Assembly (NCBI GenBank): GCA_003216915.1
Contig: QCIB01000008.1
Location: 1-64,000 of the forward strand
DNA length: 64,000 nucleotides
Reading direction: 5' to 3'
Source of the DNA: Prochlorococcus sp. AG-402-I23
Lineage (GTDB): Bacteria > Cyanobacteriota > Cyanobacteriia > PCC-6307 > Cyanobiaceae
The position numbers and the translations under genes are program-made. The notes beneath the pieces are model-generated. The model worked only from the letters and a program-made list of their open reading frames with translations. It was not told the DNA's origin and did not search any database. Below are positions 10,371 to 21,084 of this stretch, in pieces (the stretch's first letter is position 1; every line of letters starts with the position of its first letter).

Positions 10371-11276
10371 ATGACTGTTCAAAGAATACTTATCGTTTCA
10401 GGCACTCATGGGAATGAAATTAATCCTGTTTGGGCGGTTAAGCAATTTAATAGAGAGGAAAATAGTTTAAATCATGGTATTGAGTATGAGTACATCATAG
10501 GTAATCCTGTTGCCTACGAAAAAGGGTGCAGATATATAGATGTAGATTTAAATAGATCTTTTAAAGAAAGTGAGAATTTTGATCAATACAATAATAGCCT
10601 TTATGAAACTAATAGAGCCAATTTTTTAGTAGATAAATTTGGAATTGACGGATCTAAACCCTGTCAAATTGCAATTGATTTGCATACTACTACTGCAAAT
10701 ATGGGAACAAGCATTGTTTTGTATGGGAGGAGATTCAAAGATTTTTGTTTAGCTGCATTACTGCAGAACAAATTTGGATTGCCTATTTATTTGCACGAAA
10801 AAGACAAAGCCCAAACAGGCTTTCTTGTAGAAGCTTGGCCATGTGGTTTAGTTATTGAAATAGGAGCTGTCGCACAAAATTTTTATGATCAAAATATCAT
10901 CAATAGATTCTTAATAATAATTAGATCCTTAAGGGAAGAGATAGATAAATTGAAAAAAAATCTTATAGAACTCCCAAAGGAATTGGTTGTTTATGTTCAT
11001 CAAGGGAGTATAGATTATCCAAGAGATGAAGAAGGAAATATTAATGGCTTAATTCATCCTGAAAGAATAAACCAAGATTGGAAATTGATTAAGAAAGGAG
11101 ATCCATTATTTCTTGATAGCCAAGGAATAATTCACAAATATGATGGAGACCAATTGATTTGGCCTGTTTTTATTAGCGAAGTTGCTTATAAAGAAAAAAA
11201 AATTGCAATGAGCTATACGAAGAAAGAAGTTATTCGTTCTAACAATCAATGGGTTTATGAGTTTGATAGCCTTTAA
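10371..11276 (+). CDS. Aspartoacylase / succinylglutamate desuccinylase family (M14-like)
   Basis: VSGTHGNEINPVW, YIDVDLNRSF, DLHTTTANMG zinc/substrate motifs. Confidence 0.88.
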   Translation: MTVQRILIVSGTHGNEINPVWAVKQFNREENSLNHGIEYEYIIGNPVAYEKGCRYIDVDLNRSFKESENFDQYNNSLYETNRANFLVDKFGIDGSKPCQIAIDLHTTTANMGTSIVLYGRRFKDFCLAALLQNKFGLPIYLHEKDKAQTGFLVEAWPCGLVIEIGAVAQNFYDQNIINRFLIIIRSLREEIDKLKKNLIELPKELVVYVHQGSIDYPRDEEGNINGLIHPERINQDWKLIKKGDPLFLDSQGIIHKYDGDQLIWPVFISEVAYKEKKIAMSYTKKEVIRSNNQWVYEFDSL

Positions 11277-11393
11277 ATTAAGAAAACAGAACAATAAACT
11301 AGTATCCTTAAATAAGGATTTTTTATTTAATAGATAAGTTTATTTAATATATAATGGTTTTATTTTTTTTCTTAACTCTTAATCTTTAAAAAC

Positions 11394-11522
11394 TTAAATT
11401 CTTTCGCTCCAATAAATAAAAGCTCCAAAAGCCTCTAATTGCAGTCTTCTATGCTTAGCCTCTCTTAAGGAAACTACCTCTTTCGATCTTTTCCCGTTAA
11501 GAAGCCATTCGATTATTACCAA
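11394..11522 (-). CDS. Putative small protein (42 aa), not in supplied ORF track
   Basis: TTG-initiated ORF LVIIEWLLNGKRSKEVVSLREAKHRRLQLEAFGAFIYWSERI*; GAGG Shine-Dalgarno-like sequence just upstream; amphipathic, coding-like composition. Confidence 0.55.
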   Translation of the reverse strand: MVIIEWLLNGKRSKEVVSLREAKHRRLQLEAFGAFIYWSERI

Positions 11523-11611
11523 GTTAAATCCTCAATAACAAAGAAAATATTAAGACATGGAGGTTCTTTTCTTCGATATTGCAAAAAATAAGTTTACTTA
11601 AAGAAAAAAAA

Positions 11612-11642
11612 TTACACATTTTTAGCGATTTTGGTCTAAAAT
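11612..11642 (+). promoter_or_regulatory. Putative psbA promoter (TTACAC-19 bp-TAAAAT)
   Basis: -35/-10-like hexamers about 70-100 nt upstream of psbA ATG. Confidence 0.45.
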
Positions 11643-11711
11643 CTTCGAAGCGGAATTTATTTTTCCGTTTTTATTTACAAGTCTCACTTTAGAGACATAC
11701 TTTACGAACTC

Positions 11712-12794
11712 ATGACAACTATTCAGCAGCAGCGTTCTTCGCTGTTAAAAGGTTGGCCACAGTTTTGTGAGTGGGTAACATCAACTAACAACAGAATTTA
11801 TGTTGGTTGGTTCGGCGTCTTAATGATCCCATGCCTACTTACAGCAGCGGCTTGCTTCATCGTTGCATTCATCGCAGCACCACCAGTAGACATCGACGGA
11901 ATTAGAGAGCCAGTCGCTGGTTCATTCTTATATGGAAACAACATCATCTCAGGTGCAGTTGTTCCTTCATCTAATGCTATTGGTCTACACTTCTACCCAA
12001 TCTGGGAAGCAGCTACTGTAGATGAGTGGTTATACAACGGTGGTCCTTACCAGCTTGTAATTTTCCACTTCCTAATTGGTATCTCAGCATACATGGGAAG
12101 ACAGTGGGAGCTTTCATATCGTCTAGGTATGCGTCCTTGGATCTGTGTTGCATACTCTGCACCAGTTTCAGCAGCTTTCGCAGTATTTCTTGTATACCCA
12201 TTCGGTCAAGGTTCATTCTCTGACGGAATGCCTTTAGGTATTTCTGGAACATTTAACTTCATGTTTGTTTTCCAGGCAGAGCACAACATTCTTATGCACC
12301 CATTCCATATGGCTGGTGTTGCTGGTATGTTCGGAGGATCTCTATTCTCAGCTATGCACGGTTCACTTGTTACTTCATCTCTAATCAGAGAAACAACTGA
12401 GACAGAGTCTCAGAACTATGGTTACAAGTTCGGACAAGAAGAAGAAACATATAACATCGTTGCAGCTCATGGCTACTTCGGTCGTTTGATCTTCCAATAT
12501 GCAAGTTTCAACAACAGCAGAAGTCTACACTTCTTCCTAGCTGTATTCCCAGTTGTTTGTGTATGGTTAACTTCAATGGGTATCTGCACAATGGCATTCA
12601 ACCTTAACGGTTTCAACTTCAACCAGTCAGTTGTTGATGCTAACGGTAAGATTGTTCCTACATGGGGTGACGTTCTTAACAGAGCTAACCTAGGTATGGA
12701 AGTAATGCACGAGCGTAACGCTCACAACTTCCCACTTGATCTAGCAGCAGCTGAGTCTACAACAGTAGCTCTTTCAGCTCCAGCTATCGGTTAA
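11712..12794 (+). CDS. psbA: Photosystem II D1 protein
   Basis: Full-length D1 ([35 protein letters not shown]...[19 protein letters not shown]). Confidence 0.99.
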   Translation: MTTIQQQRSSLLKGWPQFCEWVTSTNNRIYVGWFGVLMIPCLLTAAACFIVAFIAAPPVDIDGIREPVAGSFLYGNNIISGAVVPSSNAIGLHFYPIWEAATVDEWLYNGGPYQLVIFHFLIGISAYMGRQWELSYRLGMRPWICVAYSAPVSAAFAVFLVYPFGQGSFSDGMPLGISGTFNFMFVFQAEHNILMHPFHMAGVAGMFGGSLFSAMHGSLVTSSLIRETTETESQNYGYKFGQEEETYNIVAAHGYFGRLIFQYASFNNSRSLHFFLAVFPVVCVWLTSMGICTMAFNLNGFNFNQSVVDANGKIVPTWGDVLNRANLGMEVMHERNAHNFPLDLAAAESTTVALSAPAIG

Positions 12795-12815
12795 GCTTAA
12801 AGTTCTTTAACTAAC

Positions 12816-12842
12816 AAGCCCCCTTTTGGGGGCTTTTTTTTG
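12816..12842 (+). terminator. psbA intrinsic terminator
   Basis: AAGCCCCC-TTTT-GGGGGCTT followed by T-tract. Confidence 0.95.
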
Positions 12843-12901
12843 TTTAATTTTCAATTGGTTTCATATAATGTTTATATATAGACAAAACATTTGATATTTC
12901 T

Positions 12902-13999
12902 ATGAGTAGTAGTTTTGGAAAAATTTTTCGTGTTAGTACTTTTGGAGAATCACATGGTGGTGCAGTAGGAGTTATTCTTGATGGATGTCCCCCTAAGTTA
13001 AAAGTAGATATAAAGCTTATACAAAATGAATTAGATAGGCGCAGACCTGGCCAAAGTAACATTACTACACCCCGAAATGAAGAAGATAAAATTGAAATAT
13101 TAAGTGGGATAAAGGAAGGGTTAACACTTGGAACTCCAATAGCAATGTTGGTAAGAAACAAAGATCAAAGACCAGGAGACTATAATAATTTAGAGCAGGT
13201 ATTTAGACCTTCTCATGCAGATGGTACATATCATATGAAGTATGGAATTCAGGCAAGTTCTGGCGGTGGAAGAGCCTCCGCAAGAGAAACAATTGGGAGA
13301 GTAGCAGCTGGTGCTGTAGCAAAACAATTATTAAAAACCTTCTGTAACACTGAAATACTATCTTGGGTAAAGCGTATACATGATATTGATTCTGATATAA
13401 ATAAAGAGAAGATTTCTCTCAAAAAAATAGATTCTAATATTGTTAGATGTCCAGATGAAAAGGCATCAATAGAAATGATCGACCGAATTAAGGAATTAAA
13501 GCGTCAAGGAGACTCTTGTGGCGGAGTTATTGAATGTCTAGTAAGAAATGTTCCGTCTGGTCTTGGAATGCCTGTTTTTGATAAATTAGAAGCTGATTTA
13601 GCAAAGGCTTTGATGTCTTTGCCTGCCACGAAAGGCTTTGAAATAGGTTCAGGTTTCTCTGGAACTTATTTGAAAGGAAGCGAACATAATGATGCCTTCA
13701 TTAAATCTGATGATATTAGGAAGTTAAGAACAATATCTAATAATTCTGGCGGTATACAGGGTGGAATAAGTAATGGCGAAAATATAGAGATGAAGATAGC
13801 TTTTAAACCTACAGCAACTATAGGGAAAGAACAGAAAACAGTAAATGCTGAAGGTAAAGAAGTTTTGATGAAAGCAAAAGGAAGACATGATCCATGCGTT
13901 CTACCAAGAGCAGTTCCTATGGTTGATGCTATGGTGGCTTTAGTACTTGCTGATCATTTACTTCTGAATCAAGCTCAATGTGGCTTAATAAATAATTAG
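12902..13999 (+). CDS. aroC: Chorismate synthase
   Basis: [63 protein letters not shown]. Confidence 0.97.
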   Translation: MSSSFGKIFRVSTFGESHGGAVGVILDGCPPKLKVDIKLIQNELDRRRPGQSNITTPRNEEDKIEILSGIKEGLTLGTPIAMLVRNKDQRPGDYNNLEQVFRPSHADGTYHMKYGIQASSGGGRASARETIGRVAAGAVAKQLLKTFCNTEILSWVKRIHDIDSDINKEKISLKKIDSNIVRCPDEKASIEMIDRIKELKRQGDSCGGVIECLVRNVPSGLGMPVFDKLEADLAKALMSLPATKGFEIGSGFSGTYLKGSEHNDAFIKSDDIRKLRTISNNSGGIQGGISNGENIEMKIAFKPTATIGKEQKTVNAEGKEVLMKAKGRHDPCVLPRAVPMVDAMVALVLADHLLLNQAQCGLINN

Positions 14000-14033
14000 T
14001 AGTGTTTTTAAATTAATTATATTTATCTTTTAT

Positions 14034-14660
14034 TTAATTATTTTTGAGCCATTCAAATATTTTTGGATCAAATTTTTTATTTATAATACCTTTATCTCCA
14101 ATCACGATTGCTTTATATCCTAAAGATTTATAAGTTTTTAAATCATTGATTGATAGTCCTCCAGCAGCAATGAAATTAATATTTTTATAGTTGAGTATAT
14201 CTATCGAACTATCTTTACTTTTTATTGGGTAAATTTTGATAATATTGCAATTTAAATTTGTCGCTTCCTTAAGATCCTTTAAATTATTAATTCCAGGAAT
14301 TAATAAATAATTCTTTGACTGCGCATAATTGAAAAGATCTTTATCCCAAAATTTCATCATCGAAAAATTTAATCCAATTTTTAAAGAATCTTCTATTGAT
14401 TGCTTATTAACTATGGATGCAGAGCCTAAATTAATTCTTGGATATTTAATTTTGATATCGGATACAAAATCTGACCAATTTTCGTTATTAGACCAACTTA
14501 TTTCAATATTCTTTAATCCTAATTTTACTAAGCTTTCTAATTCTTCAAAAAATGAATTTCTTATAGAGGTATTTGAGTAAATATAATCTTCAGGTTTTAT
14601 AAGTAAAAAAAAAGACTCTGTTTTCAGGAACTCCGAAAAAGAATCTTCTTTATTATTCAT
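14034..14660 (-). CDS. KDPG/KHG aldolase-like TIM-barrel protein (Eda family, divergent)
   Basis: Short TIM barrel with LGSASIVNKQSIEDSLKIG..., IIKIYPIK, INFIAAGGLSINDLKTY resembling Eda. Confidence 0.7.
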   Translation of the reverse strand: MNNKEDSFSEFLKTESFFLLIKPEDYIYSNTSIRNSFFEELESLVKLGLKNIEISWSNNENWSDFVSDIKIKYPRINLGSASIVNKQSIEDSLKIGLNFSMMKFWDKDLFNYAQSKNYLLIPGINNLKDLKEATNLNCNIIKIYPIKSKDSSIDILNYKNINFIAAGGLSINDLKTYKSLGYKAIVIGDKGIINKKFDPKIFEWLKNN

Positions 14661-14681
14661 TAAAAATTTAAACTTTCGCGC

Positions 14682-16535
14682 TTAAATATAGTTTGCCACT
14701 TTTACTTCTGAGCGGTTAAGCAAATCTTGGATATCTTCAGTATCTATAGTTTCTCTTTCAATAAGCATTTGAGCCATTTCGTCCAGAACAGTTCTGTTAT
14801 CTGATAAAACTTTTGTAGCTCTCTTATAGGCAACATCAACAAGTTCTGAAACCTCTACATCAATTGTTGCGGCTGTGTCTTCAGAAAAATCTCTTGTAGA
14901 GCTCATATCTCTTCCGAGAAACATTCCACCTTGAGATTGACCTAGAGCGACTGGACCTATTTTGTCACTCATGCCGAATTTAGTGATCATTTGTCTTGCT
15001 ACATTGGCAACTTGTTGTAAATCATTTGAAGCTCCAGTTGTTACCTCTTCTTCTCCGTAAACTATTTCTTCAGCAACTCTTCCACCAAGAGCTACAGCCA
15101 TTTGATTTTGAAGATAAGAACGAGAGTAAAGACCAGATTCCATTCTTTCTTCACTTGGAGTAAAGAAGGTTAAACCTCCAGCTTGACCCCTAGGAATTAT
15201 TGAAACTTTTGCTACAGGATCATAATCAGGCATTAATGCTCCAACAAGTGCATGACCAGCTTCGTGATAAGCAACTAATTCTTTTTTCTTATCACTGATG
15301 ACTCTGTCTTTCTTTTCTGGACCAGCCATAACTCTTTCAATGGCATCACCTACTTCATCATTACTTACTTTATCTAAATCTTTTCTAGCTGCTAGTATTG
15401 CTGCTTCATTTAAAAGATTAGCTAAATCTGCACCAGTAAATCCTGGAGTTCTTCTAGCAACTTTATCTAAATCAACGTCTTTTGAAAGAGTTTTATCTTT
15501 CGCATGAACATTTAAAATCTGTAATCTTCCAGCGTAATCTGGCCTATCGACTGTTACCTGTCTATCAAATCTTCCAGGACGCATTAAAGCAGAATCTAAG
15601 ACGTCAGGTCTGTTGGTGGCAGCTACTATTATTATTCCTGAATTACCTTCAAAACCGTCCATTTCAGTTAGGAGTTGATTTAATGTTTGTTCTCTTTCAT
15701 CATTTCCTCCGCCCATACCTGCCCCTCTTTGTCTTCCAACTGCATCTATTTCGTCAATGAATACAATACAAGGAGCATTCTTTTTAGCTTGTTCAAAAAG
15801 GTCTCTAACTCTGCTAGCTCCAACGCCTACAAACATCTCTACAAATTCTGAACCTGATATTGAGAAAAAAGGTACACCTGCTTCTCCAGCTACTGCTTTT
15901 GCTAGTAATGTTTTTCCTGTACCAGGAGGACCTACAAGAAGGACACCTTTTGGAATTTTTGCTCCTACTGCAGTAAATCTATCTGGGCTCTTAAGAAAGT
16001 CTACGACTTCAGTGAGTTCTAATTTTGCACCTTCAACACCAGCAACATCTGAAAAGGTTACTTGTGTAGACGGTTCCATTTGAAGTCTGGCTTTGCTCTT
16101 GCCAAAACTCATGGCAGGGTTACCACCACCAGCATTACCGCTTTGAGATCTTCTGAAAAGAAAAAATAAGCCTCCAATCAAAAGTACTGGGAAAATCAAG
16201 CTACTTACAGCTTGTTGCCATGGATTAGCTAATTTTGTGGGAGTTACAGCAATGTCTACATTATTTTCAGTTAGGATTTTTAATAAATCTTTGTCTGGGG
16301 CTAAATTGACCTCTGATCTGCTTCCATCATTTTCAACAACTTGAGCTGTCGCATTGTCGGGTGATATTAGTACTCTACTGATTTCTTTATCTTGAACTGC
16401 CTCTATAAAATCACTATATCTTAAGGTCTTTGTAGCATTTTCTGTACTAGGTTTATCAAATACAGAGGTACCAATGAAAATTACAGTAATAACAGCTAGA
16501 ACATAAAGTCCTACGTTTCTCCAGCGTTTGTTCAC
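14682..16535 (-). CDS. ftsH: ATP-dependent zinc metalloprotease FtsH
   Basis: AAA+ [26 protein letters not shown] region, HEAGH zinc motif. Confidence 0.98.
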   Translation of the reverse strand: MNKRWRNVGLYVLAVITVIFIGTSVFDKPSTENATKTLRYSDFIEAVQDKEISRVLISPDNATAQVVENDGSRSEVNLAPDKDLLKILTENNVDIAVTPTKLANPWQQAVSSLIFPVLLIGGLFFLFRRSQSGNAGGGNPAMSFGKSKARLQMEPSTQVTFSDVAGVEGAKLELTEVVDFLKSPDRFTAVGAKIPKGVLLVGPPGTGKTLLAKAVAGEAGVPFFSISGSEFVEMFVGVGASRVRDLFEQAKKNAPCIVFIDEIDAVGRQRGAGMGGGNDEREQTLNQLLTEMDGFEGNSGIIIVAATNRPDVLDSALMRPGRFDRQVTVDRPDYAGRLQILNVHAKDKTLSKDVDLDKVARRTPGFTGADLANLLNEAAILAARKDLDKVSNDEVGDAIERVMAGPEKKDRVISDKKKELVAYHEAGHALVGALMPDYDPVAKVSIIPRGQAGGLTFFTPSEERMESGLYSRSYLQNQMAVALGGRVAEEIVYGEEEVTTGASNDLQQVANVARQMITKFGMSDKIGPVALGQSQGGMFLGRDMSSTRDFSEDTAATIDVEVSELVDVAYKRATKVLSDNRTVLDEMAQMLIERETIDTEDIQDLLNRSEVKVANYI

Positions 16536-16581
16536 AATAAATTATTTTTAATATTTACATGATACTAATAATAAAACATTA

Positions 16582-17757
16582 TTAAGAGCTTCTTAGAACA
16601 TCTACTACACTTTTGAATGCAAACCATTCAGGAATTGGTTCGCCATTCCTCAATTTCTTTCTAAATTCAGTACCACTAAGTTTCATAATTTCATAATTAA
16701 ATTCTTTAGCTTCTTCAGCTGTGATATATCCTTTTTCCTTCGTATAAACTAAATTTTTTGAAGGAACGGTCTTCATCATCAATTCGTCTGCACATTTATT
16801 CGCAAAATTCTGGGCGTCATATGGGCCATAAAAATCTTCACCAGTTGCTGATGACTTACAGCCAGCCATATCTCTACCGATAATAAAATGTGTGCAGCCA
16901 TAATTTCTCCTGATTATCATATGTTGAAGAGCTTCTCTTGGCCCTGCCATATGCATTGAATAAGGTAAAAAAGCCCATTTTATTCTTTCATCAGATATTT
17001 CCTTTTCTAATTCTTTATAAGTTAAATATCTAACTTTCCCGGGGATATCATCTTGTTGAGTTGGTCCACAAGTTGGATGAACTAAAACAACTGAGTTAGA
17101 GGATACATTATCTGAGAGTAAGGCGTTAGTAAATAATTCATAATGTGCTCTATGAATTGGATTTCTGCATTGAAATGCAACTACATCATGATTTGATGGC
17201 AGTGTTGATCTAACTTCTTCTGGGGTTTTGCAGGGGAATTCTCTAATTGGCAGTTCGAAACCATAAACTCTTCCTCCTATATAAAATCTCCCTCTCTCAT
17301 TAAAAATCATCTTAACTGCAGGATGATCTAAAGAATTAGTACCATAACAAAGTTCAGCTTCTAAGGATTTATCAGGCTCCCATTTAGAGCTAACTTCTAA
17401 AACTGCTATTTTTTGTTTTTTATAAGTAAGCAATATTGTCTCTCCAGCTTTTACTTTTTCATTATTTGAATCAAATACAATAGGCAAGCCAAAAAGCAAC
17501 CCGTTTGTATCTCTATTATTCTTAATTACTGAATTGTAATTATTCTCATCCATAAAACCTTCCAATGGAGAAAAGGCTCCAACCATCAAAAGTTCTACAT
17601 CGCATGCATTTCTCTCGCTGCATTCAAACTCATAAGTAGCTTTAGAGATAAGATCATTTTTAAGGTTTTTTTCTTTGATAATTAAATTTTTTAGTTCCCC
17701 TCCATAAGGCGGTATTAGTCCATTTGTATCCGTTTTAATTTTTTGTTGTAATTCCAT
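16582..17757 (-). CDS. sat: Sulfate adenylyltransferase (ATP sulfurylase)
   Basis: VVAFQCRNPIHRAHYELF, GRDMAGCKSS, GTEFRKKLRNGEPIPEWFAF. Confidence 0.96.
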   Translation of the reverse strand: MELQQKIKTDTNGLIPPYGGELKNLIIKEKNLKNDLISKATYEFECSERNACDVELLMVGAFSPLEGFMDENNYNSVIKNNRDTNGLLFGLPIVFDSNNEKVKAGETILLTYKKQKIAVLEVSSKWEPDKSLEAELCYGTNSLDHPAVKMIFNERGRFYIGGRVYGFELPIREFPCKTPEEVRSTLPSNHDVVAFQCRNPIHRAHYELFTNALLSDNVSSNSVVLVHPTCGPTQQDDIPGKVRYLTYKELEKEISDERIKWAFLPYSMHMAGPREALQHMIIRRNYGCTHFIIGRDMAGCKSSATGEDFYGPYDAQNFANKCADELMMKTVPSKNLVYTKEKGYITAEEAKEFNYEIMKLSGTEFRKKLRNGEPIPEWFAFKSVVDVLRSS

Positions 17758-17784
17758 TTTTTAAATTGATTAAAGAAAAATTTT

Positions 17785-17810
17785 GAAAAAAAAAGAGGGG
17801 TTTAACCCCC
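17785..17810 (-). terminator. Intrinsic terminator downstream of psbO
   Basis: On - strand GGGGGTTAAACCCCTCTTTTTTTTT. Confidence 0.85.
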
Positions 17811-17829
17811 TTTTGCTATTAAGTAGGAT

Positions 17830-18669
17830 TTATGCCTTTCTTCCGTAAAGCTCCCCAATTATTTTTACATCAAGTGGATCCTTTGAACCCATATCAGTAT
17901 CTGAAGGTTGGATAGCTTCAAAAGTACCAGCAAATTCGTCTGTGTCAGAATCTACATTGTTGATTGAAAGAGTAATAACGCCAGTACCGTTTACATCAAC
18001 TTTAATATTTTCTTTTGCAAGTTCTTCATCATCTCCTCCTAATGCAACTAAACCTTGAGCATATTCAACACCAGTATTTTTAGCTCTTGCTTTAGGATCT
18101 AGAAAATCACCAGTTCTGTAGTTAGGTGTAAATGTTGAACCACTAACCTCAGTTCCTGGTTCAATAGATGAAGGTAAATCAGCTATAAGATCTTTTGCTG
18201 AGAATGCAAATGGCACCTCTAAACCACCAGGAGTTAATACAGTAATAAGTTGAAAATCAATGCCACCTTTTTCGGTGAAAGTTCCTGAATCAATATCTCC
18301 ATAAACTTCTGTAACTGTGGTGTTATTTCTAGGGCTAATAATTTTTGTAGAAACAAATTCTGCAGCTTTTCTTTTTGTCCCTGGCACTTTTACATAAACT
18401 TCTGTTGGATGCATGCATATTCCTTTAAGGCTATCTCCATTACCTAGAGATATTGATCCGACAAGAGATGAGTCTAATGTAGGGCAATCATTAGCTTTTC
18501 CTGTATTAACAACATCTGTGAATTGTGCATTTCCTCTTTCAGAAAAAGCAAATGTTTTAACAGGTACGAAAGCAAAAGTTATACAAATTGAAATAACAAA
18601 AGCTAAGAAAGAACGAATTCTCATAATTAAAGTTGCAGTAAAGTTCTGTGACGATAGATTAAAGGTCAT
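17830..18669 (-). CDS. psbO: Photosystem II manganese-stabilizing protein
   Basis: N-terminal signal region, GKANDCPTLDSS, ICMHPTEVYVKVPGTKRKAAEFV, GGIDFQLITVLTPGGLEVPFAFSAKDLIA. Confidence 0.96.
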   Translation of the reverse strand: MTFNLSSQNFTATLIMRIRSFLAFVISICITFAFVPVKTFAFSERGNAQFTDVVNTGKANDCPTLDSSLVGSISLGNGDSLKGICMHPTEVYVKVPGTKRKAAEFVSTKIISPRNNTTVTEVYGDIDSGTFTEKGGIDFQLITVLTPGGLEVPFAFSAKDLIADLPSSIEPGTEVSGSTFTPNYRTGDFLDPKARAKNTGVEYAQGLVALGGDDEELAKENIKVDVNGTGVITLSINNVDSDTDEFAGTFEAIQPSDTDMGSKDPLDVKIIGELYGRKA

Positions 18670-18841
18670 CTAAATAGTTCAGTACGGATATTACAAGGGA
18701 AAGGACCATAAAAGATAGGACTTTTAAATCCTCGAAACAACCCGTAGCTTTTTAGATTTTAAAAAACTGGAATTATTTTAAGCTATCACATTATTTTTAA
18801 TCATTAAGATTACAAAAAAATACAAATTAAAAATTTTTTTT

Positions 18842-20098
18842 TTATTCTTTTAATGAAATAATTTGGGTTATTAATTTATTTGCTAAATCAATTTTTGATG
18901 TTTTATTAATGTAGTGTTCCATATTGTTCGTATCGAACAGCCAACCTTCATTTTGTGCCAAAAAGCCAAATCCTTGGCCTTCAAGATCAATTGGATTTGC
19001 GAATAGATAATCACAACCCTTTTGGATAATCTTTTCTTTAATTTTTATTCGTGCTTCTTCAATAGATCCTGTAAAAGCACAAAAGCCTATAAAAACTTGG
19101 TTATCTTTTTTTGATTTACTGATTGTTTTTAAAATATCTGGTACTAGCTCAAAGTTTTTATTCAAATGATCATTAATTTTATTTTTTGGAATTTTAGCTG
19201 AAGTATCTGAGTTTATCTTGAAATCAGATACTGCTGCATTCATGAAAAAATAATCACAATTTGATATTTCATTATTAAGTGCCCTAATTAAATCAATACT
19301 AGTTTCAATTTCATATCTTTTTATTCCATCAGTAAGATTCTTATCGATTTTCAGAGGCCCATGGACATATTTTACTTTTGCCCCTCTGAACCTCGCTACT
19401 TGAGAAAGAAGTAGGCCCATAGCTCCAGAACTTTTGTTAGTAATGTGTCTTGCCGCGTCAATTTTCTCTGCGGTGCACCCTCCAGTTATTAAAATTTCTT
19501 TATTAAGTAAATCTTTGCGATATTCATTTTGTTTGTATGAAGCTATAAATTCAAGAGCTAATTGAATTAGATCATTTGGAGGTATCTTACCGATGCCAAT
19601 AGCATCACACGCTAAGAGGCCTTCACTTGGTTGCAGAGATAAAACATTTTCATAATTCTGTAAATTCTCATAATTTTTTTGAACAGCTTTATTTAGCCAC
19701 ATTTGTGTATTCATTGCTGGTGCAACAATAATTGGCTTTATATTTGCTATTAAGATGCTTGGAATCAATCCCTCTGCATTTCCAGTTACCCATTTTGCTA
19801 ATGTTGTCGCTGTTAAAGGCGCAATGATTAAAATATCAGCCCAATTACTTAGTTCTATGTGAAGAGGTGTTGATTGACTATTTGACCATTGATCATTTTC
19901 TAAAATGCAAGGGTTTCTACTCAAGATAGAGAGAGAAAGCGGCTTTATTAATTTCTCTGCATTTTTAGATAAAACGCATCTAATTTCATAATTTTCTTTC
20001 GCTAATTGGCTAACTAATAATGGAATTCTTACAGCTGCAATACTCCCAGTGATTAATAAAAGAACCTTTATTTTGGAGTCCTTACTTTTAGTTTTCAT
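18842..20098 (-). CDS. coaBC: Bifunctional phosphopantothenoylcysteine decarboxylase/synthetase
   Basis: ITGSIAAVRIPLLVSQL, APAMNTQMW, ITGGCTAEKIDAARHITNKSSGAMG. Confidence 0.94.
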   Translation of the reverse strand: MKTKSKDSKIKVLLLITGSIAAVRIPLLVSQLAKENYEIRCVLSKNAEKLIKPLSLSILSRNPCILENDQWSNSQSTPLHIELSNWADILIIAPLTATTLAKWVTGNAEGLIPSILIANIKPIIVAPAMNTQMWLNKAVQKNYENLQNYENVLSLQPSEGLLACDAIGIGKIPPNDLIQLALEFIASYKQNEYRKDLLNKEILITGGCTAEKIDAARHITNKSSGAMGLLLSQVARFRGAKVKYVHGPLKIDKNLTDGIKRYEIETSIDLIRALNNEISNCDYFFMNAAVSDFKINSDTSAKIPKNKINDHLNKNFELVPDILKTISKSKKDNQVFIGFCAFTGSIEEARIKIKEKIIQKGCDYLFANPIDLEGQGFGFLAQNEGWLFDTNNMEHYINKTSKIDLANKLITQIISLKE

Positions 20099-20327
20099 CG
20101 AAAGGTTCCTGATCGAGAAGATGGATATAATTAGTTGTTAATTCAGGTCTATTGATTGCAAGAGCCCTCAGTAAGTGCCAGTCTTTTAAACCATCAAATG
20201 GAGTATTATAGTTATCTTCTTCAAGTCTTTCAGCGAGCTCAAGTGTCATTTCTTCGTCAAAAGAATTTACTAGTTCCTCACTTATTTGATTTTCAGAAAT
20301 GAATTTCATATTGAGAAAAGCCAACAT
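20088..20327 (-). CDS. DUF2555 family conserved cyanobacterial protein
   Basis: LAERLEEDNYNTPFDGLKDWHLLRALAINRPEL motif. Confidence 0.75.
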   Translation of the reverse strand: MLAFLNMKFISENQISEELVNSFDEEMTLELAERLEEDNYNTPFDGLKDWHLLRALAINRPELTTNYIHLLDQEPFDEN

Positions 20328-20528
20328 ATTCTAATAATAAAGCCTCAAGTAATTATTTAAAATTGATATAAGTATTAAGTAAATATTTTCAAGTATATAG
20401 AAATTTTCAATATTCAAAATCTTTTCAAATTGTTTTTAGGTAATTTATCTTCATTCTCAATCATAAATATGCAATCTCTCCTTTTCAAAAATATTCTCTC
20501 TTAAAATATTATCGTCATAACTTACATC

Positions 20529-20729
20529 ATGTCGCAAAACAAAAGAGAGCAAGTCATTAGTCACATACGCTATTTAAGACAAGAGCTCAGAGAAATGCAT
20601 TTAGGAATAAAAGAAGATGATCTTTTCCCTGACCCCGGTGAGTTAAGAGGATTAATGGCTCAGTTGGAAGCATTGCTTGAATTAGTAGAAGGAAATACTA
20701 AAATTCAATCAAACTCTGAAGCAGCTTAG
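20529..20729 (+). CDS. Conserved cyanobacterial hypothetical protein (66 aa)
   Basis: MSQNKREQVISHIRYLRQELREMHLGIKEDDLFPDPGELRGLMAQLEALLELVEG. Confidence 0.7.
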   Translation: MSQNKREQVISHIRYLRQELREMHLGIKEDDLFPDPGELRGLMAQLEALLELVEGNTKIQSNSEAA

Positions 20730-20740
20730 TTTAAAACAAA

Positions 20741-21082
20741 ATGGTTGTTAAACCTCAAAAGACAAAATTTCAGCTAAAAATTGTGGAAAATATTCAGACA
20801 TTAAGTATTTGGGCTAATAATCCATGGCGAAGATATTCAATTTCATTGATTACACTTTTGATTGGCTACTTCATTGGAAGTTCTCTTGGTATGGTAAGTG
20901 CCGTTGTGGAACTCATGGATCCTGTAGCCGCTTTTTTATCAGTAGTTTTTATTGAGTTTTTAATAGTTCTAAGAAGAAATTTTAGATTTGAAAGGAAAAA
21001 GAAATTTTTAGTACTTTTATTAGATTCTTTAAGATTGGGATTATTTTATGGTTTCTTTACTGAAAGTCTTAAGTTGCTATAA
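20741..21082 (+). CDS. ycf20: Ycf20/DUF565 family membrane protein
   Basis: NPWRRYSISLITLLIGYFIGSSLGMVSAV...LDSLRLGLFYGFFTESLKLL. Confidence 0.72.
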   Translation: MVVKPQKTKFQLKIVENIQTLSIWANNPWRRYSISLITLLIGYFIGSSLGMVSAVVELMDPVAAFLSVVFIEFLIVLRRNFRFERKKKFLVLLLDSLRLGLFYGFFTESLKLL

Positions 21083-21084
21083 AC

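Noticed and set aside
12013-12252. Antisense ORF (79 aa, -) and out-of-frame ORF 12026..12223 (+) inside psbA
   Set aside because: Fully inside the conserved psbA coding sequence, non-protein-like composition; by-products of D1 codon usage. An antisense psbA RNA is possible but not shown by the sequence.
11712-12794. psbA as a cyanophage-derived or prophage marker
   Set aside because: Flanked by host core genes (hemB, obgE, cp12, aroC, ftsH) with its own terminator; no phage structural, integrase or tRNA-attachment signals.
15298-16083. Three + strand ORFs opposite ftsH (15298, 15482, 15757)
   Set aside because: Antisense shadows of a highly conserved gene; no independent start/RBS or family resemblance.
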